A DNA stretch of 64,000 nucleotides from Strix aluco (GCF_031877795.1 NC_133955.1:3844001-3908000), one strand, 5' to 3'. Shown: positions 12,801 to 24,670, counted from the first letter of the stretch. Numbers and translations are program-made. Notes: generated by a model from the sequence alone, not told the origin.

Positions 12801-15800
12801 CACAAAGCAAGGTCCAGTTTGATGTTGGACTGTGGTCTGTCAACACTGGGGAACAGAGCTGAATCTCCTCAGGCTGGTGAGAGTCACGTGAGATTGAGCC
12901 CTTCTCCCCATGCAGGAACCAGAGGAAAAGAAAATCGCTCTGGAGCTGCTGGAGACAGAGCAGGCTTATGTCAACCGTCTCCACCTTCTCGACCAGGTGA
13001 GCTGGGGAGCAGAGGGCCCACGCAGGTCCGGGGAGCGATAGCCCTGCTGCCGTCTGCCCCCACCAGCACAGCTCAGCCACCCCACACTGACAAACCGGGC
13101 AGGACCACGGTGCAGCTCCACATTCACCAATTTTCCTGTGGTCCTCGGTAGGGCTTGAACCCTGTGGCAGTGCCTGGGCTCAGTTCAGGTGTTGCCTGGA
13201 GGTTTTTGGAGAGAATGAAGCTGTACAGATCAGAGCCACACTGGGCTGATGGTCTTTATGGCAAGCGAATGGGCCTGGCCTTTGCCTTTCCTACAGCCCA
13301 CACCTCCATGGAGCACCTTTGTCCCAGCAAAACCTTCCATCCCCCTCTTGAGGCCTGGGATTTCCCTCCTGCAGAGTCAGGCATTTTCACTGGGTGGTGT
13401 GCCAGTCTCAGAGAGAGAATGGGATCCTCAAGCCTTTTCCTGACTCCTTTTTATTCACTTTCTTTCTTTTATTCACCCCTTCTTTCTTCCAGGTATTCTA
13501 TACAGAGCTGATGAAAGAAGCCAAAAACGGGAAGACGGTCCCAGAGGAGGTGGTGAAAATGATCTTCTCCAACATCTCCTCCATCTACCAGTTCCACGCC
13601 AAGTTCTTCCTGCCAGAGCTGCAGAAGCGCATGGAGGATTGGTGAGCTGCAGGAGCTGGGGGGAGGATGCCTGGGTTGCTTTGGCAGAACGGGGGAGCAG
13701 TGATGAATTTGGTCTCCCATCAGGACCAGAGCTCAGCCTGTTTTGCTCCAAATGTCTTTGTGCTGGAAGACACTTCCTTAAAACACTCCAGCCCAGATCA
13801 GGGGATTTCTGAAAAGGGGGGTGACATCTCAGGTGGTTTAGGGGTGTGCCCAGGCACGAACAGCCCAGACTGGATGCGAGGTGAGGACATTCCCATTCTG
13901 GAGGGCAGGAAGTTGTGTGGGAATGTAGCAAGTTGCAGTGGAAAAAAAAACCTCTGTCCCCCACCATGCACATGCTGCCCCTTCACTTTATCCCTCGCTG
14001 TCTGCCCCGCTGGACTGAGGGAGCTGCCGGTCTGCGCTTCCCTCCTGCAGGAGCTGCAACCCCCGGATCGGGGACGTGATCCAGAAGCTCGCACCGTTCC
14101 TCAAGATGTACGGTGAATACGTGAAGAACTTCGACAAGGCCGTGGAGCTCATCACTGTCTGGTCAGAGAAATCACCACCCTTCCAGGAGCTCATTGCTGA
14201 CATCCAGGTAATGGGCCACAGCAGGGTGGGGGACCGCAGCAGTGCTCGCCAAAACCTCCCTGCAAGGGGGAAGCAGCGGCGGGTGGGAGCTGCCTTGGTC
14301 ACTGTTTCTCTCTCTGTGTGTGGTGTCTCTCCCCAGAAGAGGAAGGTCTGTGCTAACTTAACGCTGCAGCACCACATGCTGGAACCTGTGCAGAGGATCC
14401 CGCGCTATGAACTCCTCCTCAAAGATTATGTCCGAAAACTACCGCCCGAGTCCCCAGACCAGGACGATGCAGAGAGTAAGGGCTCCGTCGGGCTGTCCCC
14501 GCTGTGGGGAGTGACAGGGTGGGTTTGTAGGGGAAATAACAACCCCTGGTGTTGTACACAGGCATCAGGATACCTGGATTCCCTCACCACCTGCCCTGTG
14601 TCCTTGGATAAAGCTCTCAGTCTGACCCTTTTCTAGCAGGGAAAGGGGTTAATCTGCCCTTCCAGGGTCTGTGGAGGTCAGTGGGGAAGGGGGGTGGGTC
14701 AGGATAAGGACGATCTCTCCAGAGTATCCCCCAGGGAGCCCTGCAGTGGCCGGGGGAGCTCTCAGACCCCTACGGATAGCAGCGGTCCTCAGTCCTGCTG
14801 GGATGGAGGGACAAACGAGCTGGCTGTCTGTCCCCCCAGGACCCGACCGCGCCACGCCGCGCAGTCCAGCCGGACCCAGACACTTGTGCAGCGTTTCAGG
14901 GCCATTCAGGCTGTGTCCAGGGGAGGGCAGCAGCCACCACACGCGTGTCTCCACTGTGAGGGAGAGACCCAGGGGTTTTCTCCCACAGCTCCCTAGCAAG
15001 TGTTTAACCTCCACCCTTTCTCTTCTCGTTGCAGAGGCCCTGGAGATGATTTTTATGGTGGCCAAGCACTCAAACGCAGCCATCGCCGAGATGGTGAGTG
15101 CCTGTCCCAGCTGGCAGTGCTTTGTGGGTCACGGCACAGCAGTCTGAGAGATTCCTCACGGCCTTAGAATCATAGAATCATCCAGGTTGGAAAAGCCCTT
15201 GAAGCTCCTTCAGTCCAACCATGAACCTCACATTAACTGTTCCCAACTCCACCAGATCCCTCAGCGCTGGGTCAACCCGACTCTTCAACCCCTCCAGGGA
15301 TGGGGACTCCCCCCCTGCCCTGGGCAGCCCATTCCAACGCCCAACAACCCCTTCTGCAAAGAAATCCTTCCTAAGAGCCAGTCTGACCCTGCCCTGGCGC
15401 AGCTTGAGGCCATTCCCTCTTGTCCTGGCGCTGGTTCCTTGGCTCAAGAGACTCCTCCCCCCTCTCTGCACCCTCCTTTCAGGGAGTTGCAGAGGGCCAT
15501 GAGGTCTCCCCTCAGCCTCCTCTTCTCCAGACTAAACCCCCCCAGTTCCCTCAGCCGCTCCCCATCAGACCTGTGCTCCAGACCCTGCACCACCTTGTTG
15601 CTGTGTGACCCAGTGGAGCACAGCCCTGCCCTGAACGGGCCAGGAGCACTGTGGGTTTGGAAGAGGAGGTTAGACCCTGCCCTTGATGCCTGACCCCGTC
15701 ACCCCGAGCCTGGGGAAGTCATGTCTGCAATGTCAGCCGTGATGTGACCGGCTGCTCAAGGCTGGGAGCTGCTCTCGAAGATCAGTGTGGGGTGAGAGAG

Positions 15801-18800
15801 CTGTGCCGCCTCTCCTAGTACTCAGGAGGTGGGATGGAGGGGTGGCAAGGTTGTGGCTGCTCAGCTCCCCACACAAAGAGGTCCCTCTGTCTCCCCCAGG
15901 AGCGGCTGCAGAAGCTCTGGGTGGTCTATCAGCGGCTGGGCCTCGAGGACGACATTGTGGATCCCTCCAATGAGCTGATCAAGGAGGGGCCAATCCAAAA
16001 AATCTCTACCCGCAACAAGAGCACATCGGAGAAGTACCTGTTCCTGGTGGGAGCTGGAGTGCCCGGGGGAAGGGACCAGATGAGATGGGATGAGGGGAGA
16101 GGGCCAGCACAGCCTGGCCGGGGTCTTGCTGGGTCATCTCTACGCAGAGGGGATGAATTCAGAGCTAGGGGGCTCGTCCCCCCCAGTGCAGGGCACCCTG
16201 TACAGGACGTGGTTAGGAACGTGCTGATCCCCTGGGCACGGCAGCCCCTGCCACGCTCCCAGAGTGCTTCACCTTTGCAGGGTGGGAGAGGGCTGGGGCA
16301 GAAACAGTCACTTTTCAGGCTGGATTCTTCCCAAGGACCAGCTCAACCCCAGGTGGGGGGGCAAAGCACCCTAGATCCCAGGGGAGCCCCCAGCTCTGAG
16401 AAGGCAGGTGCTGAGCTCCGACCAACAATCATCCTCCCCTGCCCAGTTCAACAACATGCTGCTGTACTGCGTGCCCAAGGTCATCCAGGTGGGCGCTGAG
16501 TTCCAGGTCCACCTCCGCATCGACGTGGACAGCATGAAGGTCAGACAGGCACCTTGTCTTTGTGCTTCCCCAGCCCCTGCTTCCTCCAAAATACACCCTG
16601 CTCTGGGGTGTAACATGGCCTCTGCCCTGCACTTTCTTGGAAAGGAGAGGGGAGCTGGAGCCAGGGGTGGCTCTGTGGGTGAGGATGAGTTGATATGCTC
16701 TGATCCAAGTGAAATCTTGTGCAGGGTTTGAGGGGCTGAAGGGCTTGTGCCCAAGGGAAGTGTCTGTCCCCTGCATCATGGAGGAAGGTTCCTGCGTGCT
16801 GGAGGTGGGTTCAGCTGCTCCACGTCCTTTCTTTGGTCTCTCTCAGGTGCAGGAGCTGAACGACACGCAGTTCCCTCACACCTTCCTGGTCTCGGGAAAG
16901 CAGCGGACGCTGGAGCTGCAAGCCAGGTAAGGGGGAAGGGTGGTGGTCCTGCAGACCCTCGAGGAGGAGGGACGACAGCTTATCCATCTCCCCTTTTGTA
17001 CCCAGGTCTGGGGAGGAGATGAATGCCTGGATCAAGGTACCCCCGAGTGCTGGGAGAGGCGGCCCATCTCACTCAGCCCTGCTGGGTGCCCTGTGGCAGG
17101 GGCAGCCCCCCCGCCTGCCCCTCCAGCCCTGCCTTCCCCTGTAGGCCTTCCAAGATGCCATTGACAGGAAAGAGAAGAGGAGTGAGACCTTTAAGACAGC
17201 AGTCCATGGGCTGGAGACGGGCACCCCTGCACTGAAGGTAACCCCCCTGCCCTCCCCATGCCCTGCCCGCTTCCAGCACCCCCCTGCATGGCAGCTCAGG
17301 AGAGCCCACCTTGCTGTGCCTCAGTTTCCCTAGCTGAGCAGAGCTGGGGGGAGGCTGCAGATGGGGAGAAGGGCTGAGGAGGGGAAGGGTTGAGAGCAGA
17401 GGGGCTGGGACCACCCAGATCACAACTAGCCAGCCCCAGCAACGCCTTCTCCCACCCCCAGACAGAGGAGCTGGGCCGCCGAGCTCCACAGTGGGTGCGG
17501 GACAACCTGGTGACCATGTGCATGCGCTGCAAAGAGCCCTTCAACGCCATCGTGCGCCGGAGACACCATTGTCGGGCTTGTGGATACGTGAGTCGCCCCG
17601 TCCCCCCTCTCTTCCCTCCCTCCCGGCCTCCTTGGGTGGCTGCTGCGGCAGGAGCGCACCTCTCCTGCACCTTGTACCCCTTTCCCTGGGGAAAAATCCT
17701 TGGGATTTTTCTAAACTCCCAAGAAAAAGGGGGTATTGGTACTTATTGGTATTAACAGATACCTTCTCCTCTTGGCCAGAGGCATTCCCATGCAGAACTA
17801 ATAAGACAAGAGAGGTTACCAGAGTGTTATTGAATGAAATCATTCCCTGATCTGCAGTGCTGACAGCAACACATAGTGTTGGCCTCACATGGGGGATTGT
17901 GCACAGTTGTGAATTCTAGTTGTTGTACATACATAGATGAAACAGGAAAAATAAATGTAGATTTAGGAATAATATTACAACAATTAGATATTTTACAGGA
18001 GATACAAAAGGACGATACTTCTTTAGGCTTTGAAGAAATATGGAACAAGCTTACTTCATGGTTGCCAAACTTCAAATGATTAAAACATTTGTATTGCTCA
18101 TAGGAATAGCTGTGATGATTGTAATAACTTGTTTGACAATTCAACGTCGTAACTGCTGTTCACGATATAGCGAATTTATTTAAATGAGGGATAGAGCTAT
18201 AAGCTCAGGGCTGCTCCTGCCCCCCAGCTCCTCGTGGCCTTGTCCCCGGGATCGCCCAGCCCTGCCCCAGTCTCACCAGTGTCCCTGTCTGGTGGTTGTA
18301 GGTGGTGTGCGCCCGCTGTTCAGACTACAGGGCCGAGCTACAGTACGACAGGAACCGCCTGAACCGCGTGTGCCAGGAGTGTTACGTCTTCCTGACGGGC
18401 CACGTGGTGCTCGAGGACCGGGAGGGGAAGCACAAAGGCATCCTGGAGGTGAGCTCTGCCCGTCCTCCCTGCTCCTCTGTCCCTCCGAGCTCTGCCACCC
18501 ACCCTGGTCCCCCCCCGGGGTCACTGTCACAGCCTGGCTGTGCACCTGCAGCAGGAGGGGTGGGTGTCGCTCCCGCAGCAATCAGAGGGTGCCCGTTAAT
18601 TGCCAGGCTGGTGGATGTGCTAAGCTCCCTCCCTCCTGCTCTGAGCCTGCCCCTGGTTTGGGGGGGTTTTGTGGAGCGGGCAGGGAATTCCCCAGGAAAT
18701 GACCTTCACTCGGTGCCTCCCGCACGCACACACGGGGTATTTAAGGGATTTGTCTGTTGGGTTTTTTTGTCAGAAAGGAGCCGCTGAGGTATCAGGCAAG

Positions 18801-19285
18801 AGTTTGCTGTGCAGCTCCCTGCAGCTGCTGGACAAGAATGGCAAGGGGGGCACACGGGGCTGGTTCGTGATCCCGCAGGATGATCCCCTCGTGCTGTACA
18901 TCTATGCAGCCCCCCAGGTAAGGCCAGGCCTGGCTCCATAGAATCAGAATCACGGAATCATTCAGGTTGGAAAAGACACTTGGGATCATCTATCTCGCGA
19001 CACATCCCGCTGTGCCCAGCCCCTGCCTCCCACCACTGTCTCCTCTCTTGGCAGGACGTCCGAGCCCACACCTCCATCCCGCTGTTGGGCTACCAGGTGA
19101 AGGACCTGCCCCAGGACGACTCCCGCCACCTCTTCCAGCTGGCTCAGTCCCGGCAGCTTTACACCTTCGTGGCCGACACCAAGGAGCTGAAGCGGCGCTG
19201 GATGAGGGTCATGGCGCGCTCCGCCGCGGGGATCACGCGCCCGGAGGAGGGTGAGGATGCAGACTCCTGCGAGGAAGCCGACTGA
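9872..19285 (+). CDS. FGD2: FGD2, FYVE/RhoGEF/PH-domain protein 2 (complete)
   Basis: Sixteen coding exons: 9872-9936, 11990-12257, 12916-12996, 13493-13641, 14051-14207, 14337-14475, 15035-15093, 15900-16046, 16447-16539, 16847-16926, 17006-17036, 17145-17237, 17462-17587, 18302-18448, 18774-18917 and 19055-19285 (TGA). All phases join to give 669 residues; human FGD2 has 655. FGD2 is a guanine-nucleotide exchange factor for Cdc42 on early endosomes and membrane ruffles of antigen-presenting cells. The weakly conserved N-terminus has an acidic/Gln run (EEEEQQQNQ). The DH domain spans about 112-300, with [41 protein letters not shown] and [17 protein letters not shown]1 spans about 325-430 ([31 protein letters not shown]). 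The FYVE finger spans about 460-525, with WVRD, CMRC and [10 protein letters not shown] followed across intron 13 by VVCARCSDY and CQECY. PH2 spans about 545-650. The start is the first in-frame ATG, in the context GCCATGG. Confidence 0.97.
9937..11989 (+). other. FGD2 intron 1
   Basis: This 2.05 kb intron contains a short MIR-like scrap around 10604-10640, with a perfect GTGCCTCAGTTTCCCC core followed by ATCTGTTGAATGA. The 117-codon open frame at 10697-11050 has no homology I recognise and no splice context, so I do not call it. Confidence 0.6.
15164..15603 (-). mobile_element. CR1 retroposon tail, inverted relative to the 9.0 kb copy
   Basis: FGD2 intron 7 carries about 440 bp of CR1 in antisense orientation. 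It starts with the reversed 3' terminal repeat (AGAATCATAGAATCATCC) and extends slightly further 5' than the copy at 9018-9425, to the GGTGCAGGGTCTGGAGCAC region. By eye the two copies are nearly identical over about 400 bp, so they belong to the same subfamily and form a large inverted repeat about 5.7 kb apart. Confidence 0.92.
17675..18187 (+). mobile_element. Rearranged endogenous gammaretrovirus-like fragment (integrase joined to env TM)
   Basis: This lies in FGD2 intron 13, in the same orientation as the gene. At 17680-17850 the + frame reads as the start of a retroviral integrase core ([12 protein letters not shown], then a [13 protein letters not shown]-type segment) and stops at LLNEIIP. 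From about 17855 the sequence switches without a gap to an Env transmembrane subunit, including the CX6CC motif CTVVNSSCC at about 17900-17930, a short ectodomain, an in-frame TGA after WLPNF, and then an eroded membrane anchor and short basic tail ending near 18181. The rest of the integrase, the Env surface subunit, gag, protease, reverse transcriptase and both LTRs are absent. It is a dead relic with a large internal deletion, probably inherited from the inserted provirus. The low GC content (about 38% by eye) stands out against the flanks. Confidence 0.85.
18937..18996 (-). mobile_element. CR1 3'-end scrap in FGD2 intron 15
   Basis: About 60 bp matching the reversed CR1 terminus (ATAGAATCAGAATCACGG followed by TTCAGGTTGGAAAAGAC) sit inside the 137 bp last intron of FGD2, 20 bp after the donor and 58 bp before the next exon. 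This makes up almost half of that intron. Confidence 0.85.
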
Positions 19286-19700
19286 GGCCGTGCCCACCTT
19301 CTGCGCTGCCCGGTGGGTCAAACCTCCCCCCTACCCCTCCTGCCTTTTGGTTTTTCATCACGAAAAGCCCAAGGCACCGGTACGTTTGCCACCGCATGGA
19401 CAAGCCAGATCCCCCGTCCCCTCCCTCCTTGCTCTCTGCGGACAGAGACGATGGAGGTACTCGAGCCGTGAGGTGGAGGGAGAGCCAGAGGGTTTTGGGG
19501 AGCCCGCGCCCCTCAGCTCGCTGTGCCGTGCCGGCAGCTGCCGCCCGAGGGCAGTAATGGCTCAGCCTTGAGCCGAGCCTGGCCCCAGCAGGGGATTGTG
19601 CAGGGGGGATACCCAGTCTTATGAAAACATCTGTGGAATTGGGACTGTTCTGATAAATCCTACCTGCAACCCTCCGTGCGCAGTCTGAGGAGCCTTTTTG
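19286..19700 (+). other. Probable FGD2 3' UTR with weak polyadenylation signal
   Basis: The only poly(A)-signal-like hexamer near the stop is GATAAA at 19652-19657, followed about 40 bp later by a T/GT-rich stretch (TTTTTGGGGGTGTATTTT). That would give a 3' UTR of about 390 nt. GATAAA is a weak variant, so the true end may be elsewhere. Confidence 0.35.
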
Positions 19701-22015
19701 GGGGTGTATTTTCCAGAGCACCCCGCGGGATGGTCCCCAGAGCCCCACATCGCCTCGTCTGCCACCAGCCCCGCTCTGACACCCTGCAGAGACCCAGCCT
19801 GTAGCTCACCCTCACCCAGCTCAGGGACCCCAGTGCTGGATTTAGGGTGTCCCTCTCCCAGCCCGTCACCACTCCTGGCCTCACACTGCTGCAGTCCCGT
19901 GGGGGGGGGGGGTACCCCTTAACCATAGACACCCCCAACCTGCGTCCCCTGCCAGCCTGCGCTCCTGCCCTCCCCAGACTTTCCCTGCACCCGTCCTGCT
20001 CACGGGCACCTTCCACCCTTGTACCTCTCTCGGTCACCTGTTTCCTGGGGGGGAAACACTCTGGGACAAGGCTGGGTCCACATGGGTGGTGCTGGTGCAG
20101 GGTGGTGGTGCTGGGGAGACACGGGGGAATTCCCCTCTTCATCATCAGCATAACGAGCACCCCTGATTGTTTCACCCGCTGCTGCAGGCTGCAGCCCCAT
20201 GTTTCTCTCTCTGCGTCTTCTTTAGTGCCCCAAAAATGTTGCCCAGGCAGAAGTTGCCACTTGTGGGGTGGGGGAGCCCCACGCAGGGAGCTGGGGGAGC
20301 CCACTGTCCTCAGGCAGGGCAGGCTGGGCCGAGCAGGCAGGGATTGCTGCCTGCACTGGGTCAAGTAGCAGCTCCGGCCCACAGCAGCTTCGGGCAGAGC
20401 CTGGGGTGTCACGGCCTGAACGGACCCGTGGGGAGCAGGAAGGGAAGTGAGGTGGGGCCTGATACTGCAAATGAGCACAACACTCAGGGGTAGGATCAGG
20501 ACTAAAGATGAACCACGCCTGTCGCTGCTTGGGGGGGCTTCGGGGGGCCAGGGGAAAGCTGTGAGCCTTGTCCTCCTTCCTCAGCGTGTCCCAGGAAAGG
20601 GCAAACTCTGGTGGCTTTGTCTCCTCCAACTTAAGAGATACCATCAAGGAAGAGGAGCTGGATGTGGGGGGAGAGCTCTGCCAAAGCAATTACCCCTCGG
20701 GGTGCCACCCAGCATGGGGCTGAGCCCAGAAGCAAACAAGGTTTCCGGAGACACCCCAAAACTGCCCTCACTTCCCACTACCCCCTCATGTGAAGGGGAA
20801 ACCCCAGCACCCCTGGAAAAGCCGGGGAGCGCAAGGTGCTGCTGGGGGGAAAGAATGAGCAAGGGGAAGCCCGCGGGGCTGGAAGGTTCTGCGTGGTGGC
20901 CTTCCGCCTCGGCGTCACCCCTGTGTCAGCGAGGAACAAAACAAGCCCGGAGCAGGGAGCTGCCGTCAGCCCCGCGGCTCATGAATGGGCCTAAGAATAG
21001 ATTTCCTGTTTACCCAGCGAGAAATCGCTTCTGGGGCAGAGGGCACCTGGGTGCTATTTTTACCAGCTCCTGCCTACCCCCCTTCCTGGCCCCCAGCCCC
21101 CCTTGGGGACCACGGTCCCACTGCAGCGTCCCCCTGTGCCATGGGGAAGGGGCTGCCGGGGAGGAGAAGGGGCGATAACGGGGCAGGTCACGGCTGTGGC
21201 CTCGGCATCATCACCCCCAAAGACGGCTGGCTGGGACCCAGCATCGCTCAGCCACCCCCAGCACCCCCAAACAGGCTGGTGGGAGATCTAACTCACAGGA
21301 GGATTCAATGATTCCCTAGGAAAGAAAAAAAAAAAATTTTTTTTGCAGCTAAAGACGTTGATGAATTTTCTCTTCCCGTGCTTTTTCGGTCCCCTGGCTG
21401 CGTCGCAGCGATGGTCCAGCGGAGCAGTTTGGCCTCTCGCCTCCCCGCACAGAAAGCGAAACCCCGTGGAGAAGTCGTGCAGTTTCCTATTCTCGAGAAT
21501 GAGGAAGGCTCGGAGGCCATTTACTGGAATCCCCCCTCGCCGCAGCCCTCCCCGCGGCCTCTTCTTGTAAGCACTGACCAAAATACCTTGTGAAACCCGC
21601 AGCTACGCCGGGGGCCGGGCCACCCCTCATTGAGAAAACCCAGCCCGCGGCGAAGGCGAACGGGGCTGTCGCCGCCTCGCCGAGGCTTCGTTGTCCCGTG
21701 CTCACCCCAAAACCCGGGTGGGTACCGCACCCCCCATCCACGCTGTGGGGAAAGGGGCGGGGGGGTGGAGAAGTTCAAGGGCGTGGAGCAAGCGGGGAGG
21801 TGGCCGACAGCATCACAGAGAAGTTGGGGGTCACTGTGGTCCCCCCTGCTCCCCACGAAGGGGTTCAGCAGGTCCTGGGGTCAGTTCCCGCACGTGCCCC
21901 CCCAGGTGTGGGGTGGGATGGGGACTGTATGGGCCCTATGGAACCCCCCACCCCCAGGCTGCAGGGCTGCGCTCTGCTTGTCCTGGGAACTGCTCTGGGG
22001 GGTGGGGGGTCTTGA
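19701..22015. other. Intergenic, GC-rich, no supported gene
   Basis: Several long open frames on both strands arise only from the scarcity of stops in GC-rich DNA. At about 21323-21343 there is a run of A followed directly by a run of T (an AnTn palindrome). At 21480-21600 the sequence is CpG-rich, but no promoter motif or exon could be tied to it. Confidence 0.6.
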
Positions 22016-22625
22016 TCTATAGGGACAGGCTCTATAGGGGGGGTCTCTAGAGGGTAGACACTCCCCCTCCATAGGGACAGGCTCTATAGGGGGGTTCTCT
22101 AGAGGGCAGACACTCCCCCTCTATAGGGACAGGCTCTATAGGGGTGTTCCCTAGAGGGTAGGCACTCCCCCTCTATAGGGACAGGCTCTATAGGGGGGGT
22201 TCTCTAGAGGGCAAACACTCCCCCTCTATAGGGACAGGCTCTATAGGGGGGGTTCTCTAGAGGGCAAACACTCCCCCTCTATAGGGACAGGCTCTATAGG
22301 GGGGTTCTCTAGAGGGCAAACACTCCCCCTCTATAGGGACAGGCTCTATAGGGGTGTTCCCTAGAGAGTAGGCACTCCCCCTCTATAGGGACAGGCTCTA
22401 TAGGGGGGGTTCTCTAGAGGGCAAACACTCCCCCTCTATAGGGACAGGCTCTATAGGGGGGGTTCTCTAGAGGGCAAACACTCCCCCTCTATAGGGACAG
22501 GCTCTATAGGGGGGTTCTCTAGAGGGCAAACACTCCCCCTCCATAGGGACAGGCTCTATAGGGGTGTTTCCTAGAGGGCAGGCACTCCCTCTCTATAGGG
22601 ACAGGCTCTATAGGGCGTATTCTCT
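22016..22625. repeat. Tandem array, 52-54 bp unit, about 11.5 copies, higher-order organisation
   Basis: Each unit reads TCTATAGGGACAGG, CTCTATA, a run of 4-7 G, TTCTCTAGAGGG, CAAACACTCCCCC. The first three copies start at 22016, 22068 and 22120. Variants follow an order: two copies with 7 G, one with 6 G, then one marked by GTGTTCCCTAGAG...TAGGC. That four-unit block of about 210 bp occurs twice in full (units 4-7 and 8-11) and once partly (units 1-3). The block therefore amplified as a whole after the units diverged. The G-runs could form quadruplexes. Confidence 0.92.
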
Positions 22626-24574
22626 TCCTTGCTAATTGCAGGTCCCTATAGGGGTTCCAGTCTGCCGTGTGAGATGGGGTTTCCTGCTCTATAGGGGCTG
22701 ATCTCTCGGGAGCTGCATCCCTGGGGCACAGCTCTTCCTCTCGAACGCCTGGGGTGGGGTTGTATAGGAGTTGGGCTCCATAGGGGCCAGCCCTCCGCAG
22801 CAGGGACTCTGGCTCTGTTGGGGTTGGGCTCTGTAGGTGTGTCGGGCTCCGAAGGCCCATAGGGGCTGTGACCCACAGGGCCCCGCTGGCAGCAGGGCTC
22901 TGGCTGCGGCAGCATGGCCTCTCCCCGCCGCGCAGCCTCTGCAGCCCACGGGGGTTTCCACCGCTCCCGCCCAGCGCTGTCAAGAATAGCTGTAGCGAGG
23001 CTGAAGGCAGCTGCAGCAGAGCCCTGCCCCGGGTGCAGCCCCCCCGGGGGCACGTGGGGACCCCCAGGCTGGGGGCACCCCCTTGGGTGGGGAGATTTAA
23101 AGATGGGAGATGATGCTAAATGATGCATCATCTAGCAAAAAAAAAAAAACCAAACCAAACACAACACAGCGAGGATTGTGCAACCTTAGAGCTGGGGTCC
23201 CCCCATCCCACTCTGCATCCCCCCAAACTCCTCGGGGAGCAACGCAAAGCAGGAGGGGGACCCCAAGATCTACCCCCCCCCCCCCCCCTTTGCATTGCAC
23301 TGGCAAGACCCCGCTGCCCAGGTTATCCCCAGGCTCGGAGGAGCTTTGCAGAGGAGGGGGGTGGGGGTGCAGCTTCCACCTCCTTTTCGGGGGCCCCCGC
23401 AGGCTGCTGGCAAAGGGCGTTTCGTGCAATTGAGAACCAGGTCGTGCATCTCGGCGTCTGGCGAGGCGGGAGGTGTTTCCCGGTGGCGCAGGAATTTGCT
23501 GTTTGCGCCTGTGTTGCAGGAGGTTGGGGGAAGGAAGGAGGAGGAAGGGGTGGGGGGGGGCTGGGGGGGATGATGCTGGCAGTTGTTATTATTTAATTTT
23601 ATTTTCCTGCCTCCATCCAGGAATCTCTGCAATGTGCCGGCTGCTCTCTGGGAGGCTGGGGCGGCCGTGAGTCACTGCTGCCGCTGGAACGTGACTCAGT
23701 GCCGCTGCTCTCCCCGGCAGGACATGACCAGACTGCCAAAGCCGGGGAGAAGCCCCAGCACCGCCGCCTGCCCACGCCAAATCCCCCCGCAGAGCTCAGC
23801 CCCCCGCTCCCCGCAGGGATATCGGCCCCTCGCCGTGGGGCAGAGCTCAGGCTGGAGGGTAGAATGGGCTCTTCTATTTATTTTTATTTATTTTTCTCTT
23901 TTTTTTTCTTTTTCTCCCTGCCACATTAATTTTTTTAAATTTTTTTTTTTCTCCACCCACTCTGGCTCACCCATCCATGGGTTGCCATCAGGCTGTGGGT
24001 GCCTCCCTGGGGCTTTACTGCCCCATCTTCCAGGCCAGGCCCTGTAGAGGAGCAGGGAAAGCTCCTGGCACTGCTCCTGCCCCACTTCCCGTGCCTCAGT
24101 TTCCTCATCCAGTCGGGACGGAGATTTTCCCATCTCGGGACCAGGGTTACTTCAGGTTGCGCTTTGAGGTCGGTGAACAGCAGCTACAGGGGGTTATTAT
24201 TAATATTAATAACCAGGCTCGGTCAGGGCTCAGGTAGCGGCGAGGGACGGAGGGGGACGTGAAGCAGCTCTGAGTCATGGGTCAGGAGCAGGGGGTGGCC
24301 CAGCCCTGCGCTGAGCCCCGACACACTCGCTGCACCCCATGGCTGTGACAGGCAGGGGCTGAGGCTGCCCCGCTCATCTCACCTGTGGCTGGATGAGGCC
24401 GGGCATGAGCCCTCCTCATCCTCACACAGCTGCTGCACGGGGAAATGGGCTCCTGGGCTGGGCGAGCAGCGGAGGGGGCCACGGGGCAGAGCTGAGCACT
24501 GGGCTGCTTGTCACACCTCAGGCCACGCCGTGCCTCTGCGGCCGCAGCTGCCTCTGTCAGCCGTGATTGAAAGC

Positions 24575-24670
24575 CAAGCCGGGCTGGCAGGCCTTCTCTG
24601 TGATCTTGTTAATTAAGAAATACATTTAATTAGCAGCACCCCAGCTGTGACTCAGCTAATCATCGTGATC
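24575..24670. promoter_or_regulatory. Candidate conserved noncoding enhancer A
   Basis: This is an AT-rich island in GC-rich surroundings with TTAATTAAG, TTAATTAG (homeodomain cores), GCTGTGACTCAGCTAATC (AP-1/MAF-type core at 24648-24654) and ATCATCGTGATCG. Dense, non-repetitive motifs of this kind are typical of vertebrate enhancers. Conservation cannot be tested here. Confidence 0.35.

Noticed and set aside
22016-22625. CRISPR-like array of direct repeats
   Set aside because: Units are contiguous with no unique spacers, and the genome is a vertebrate. It is a tandem minisatellite.
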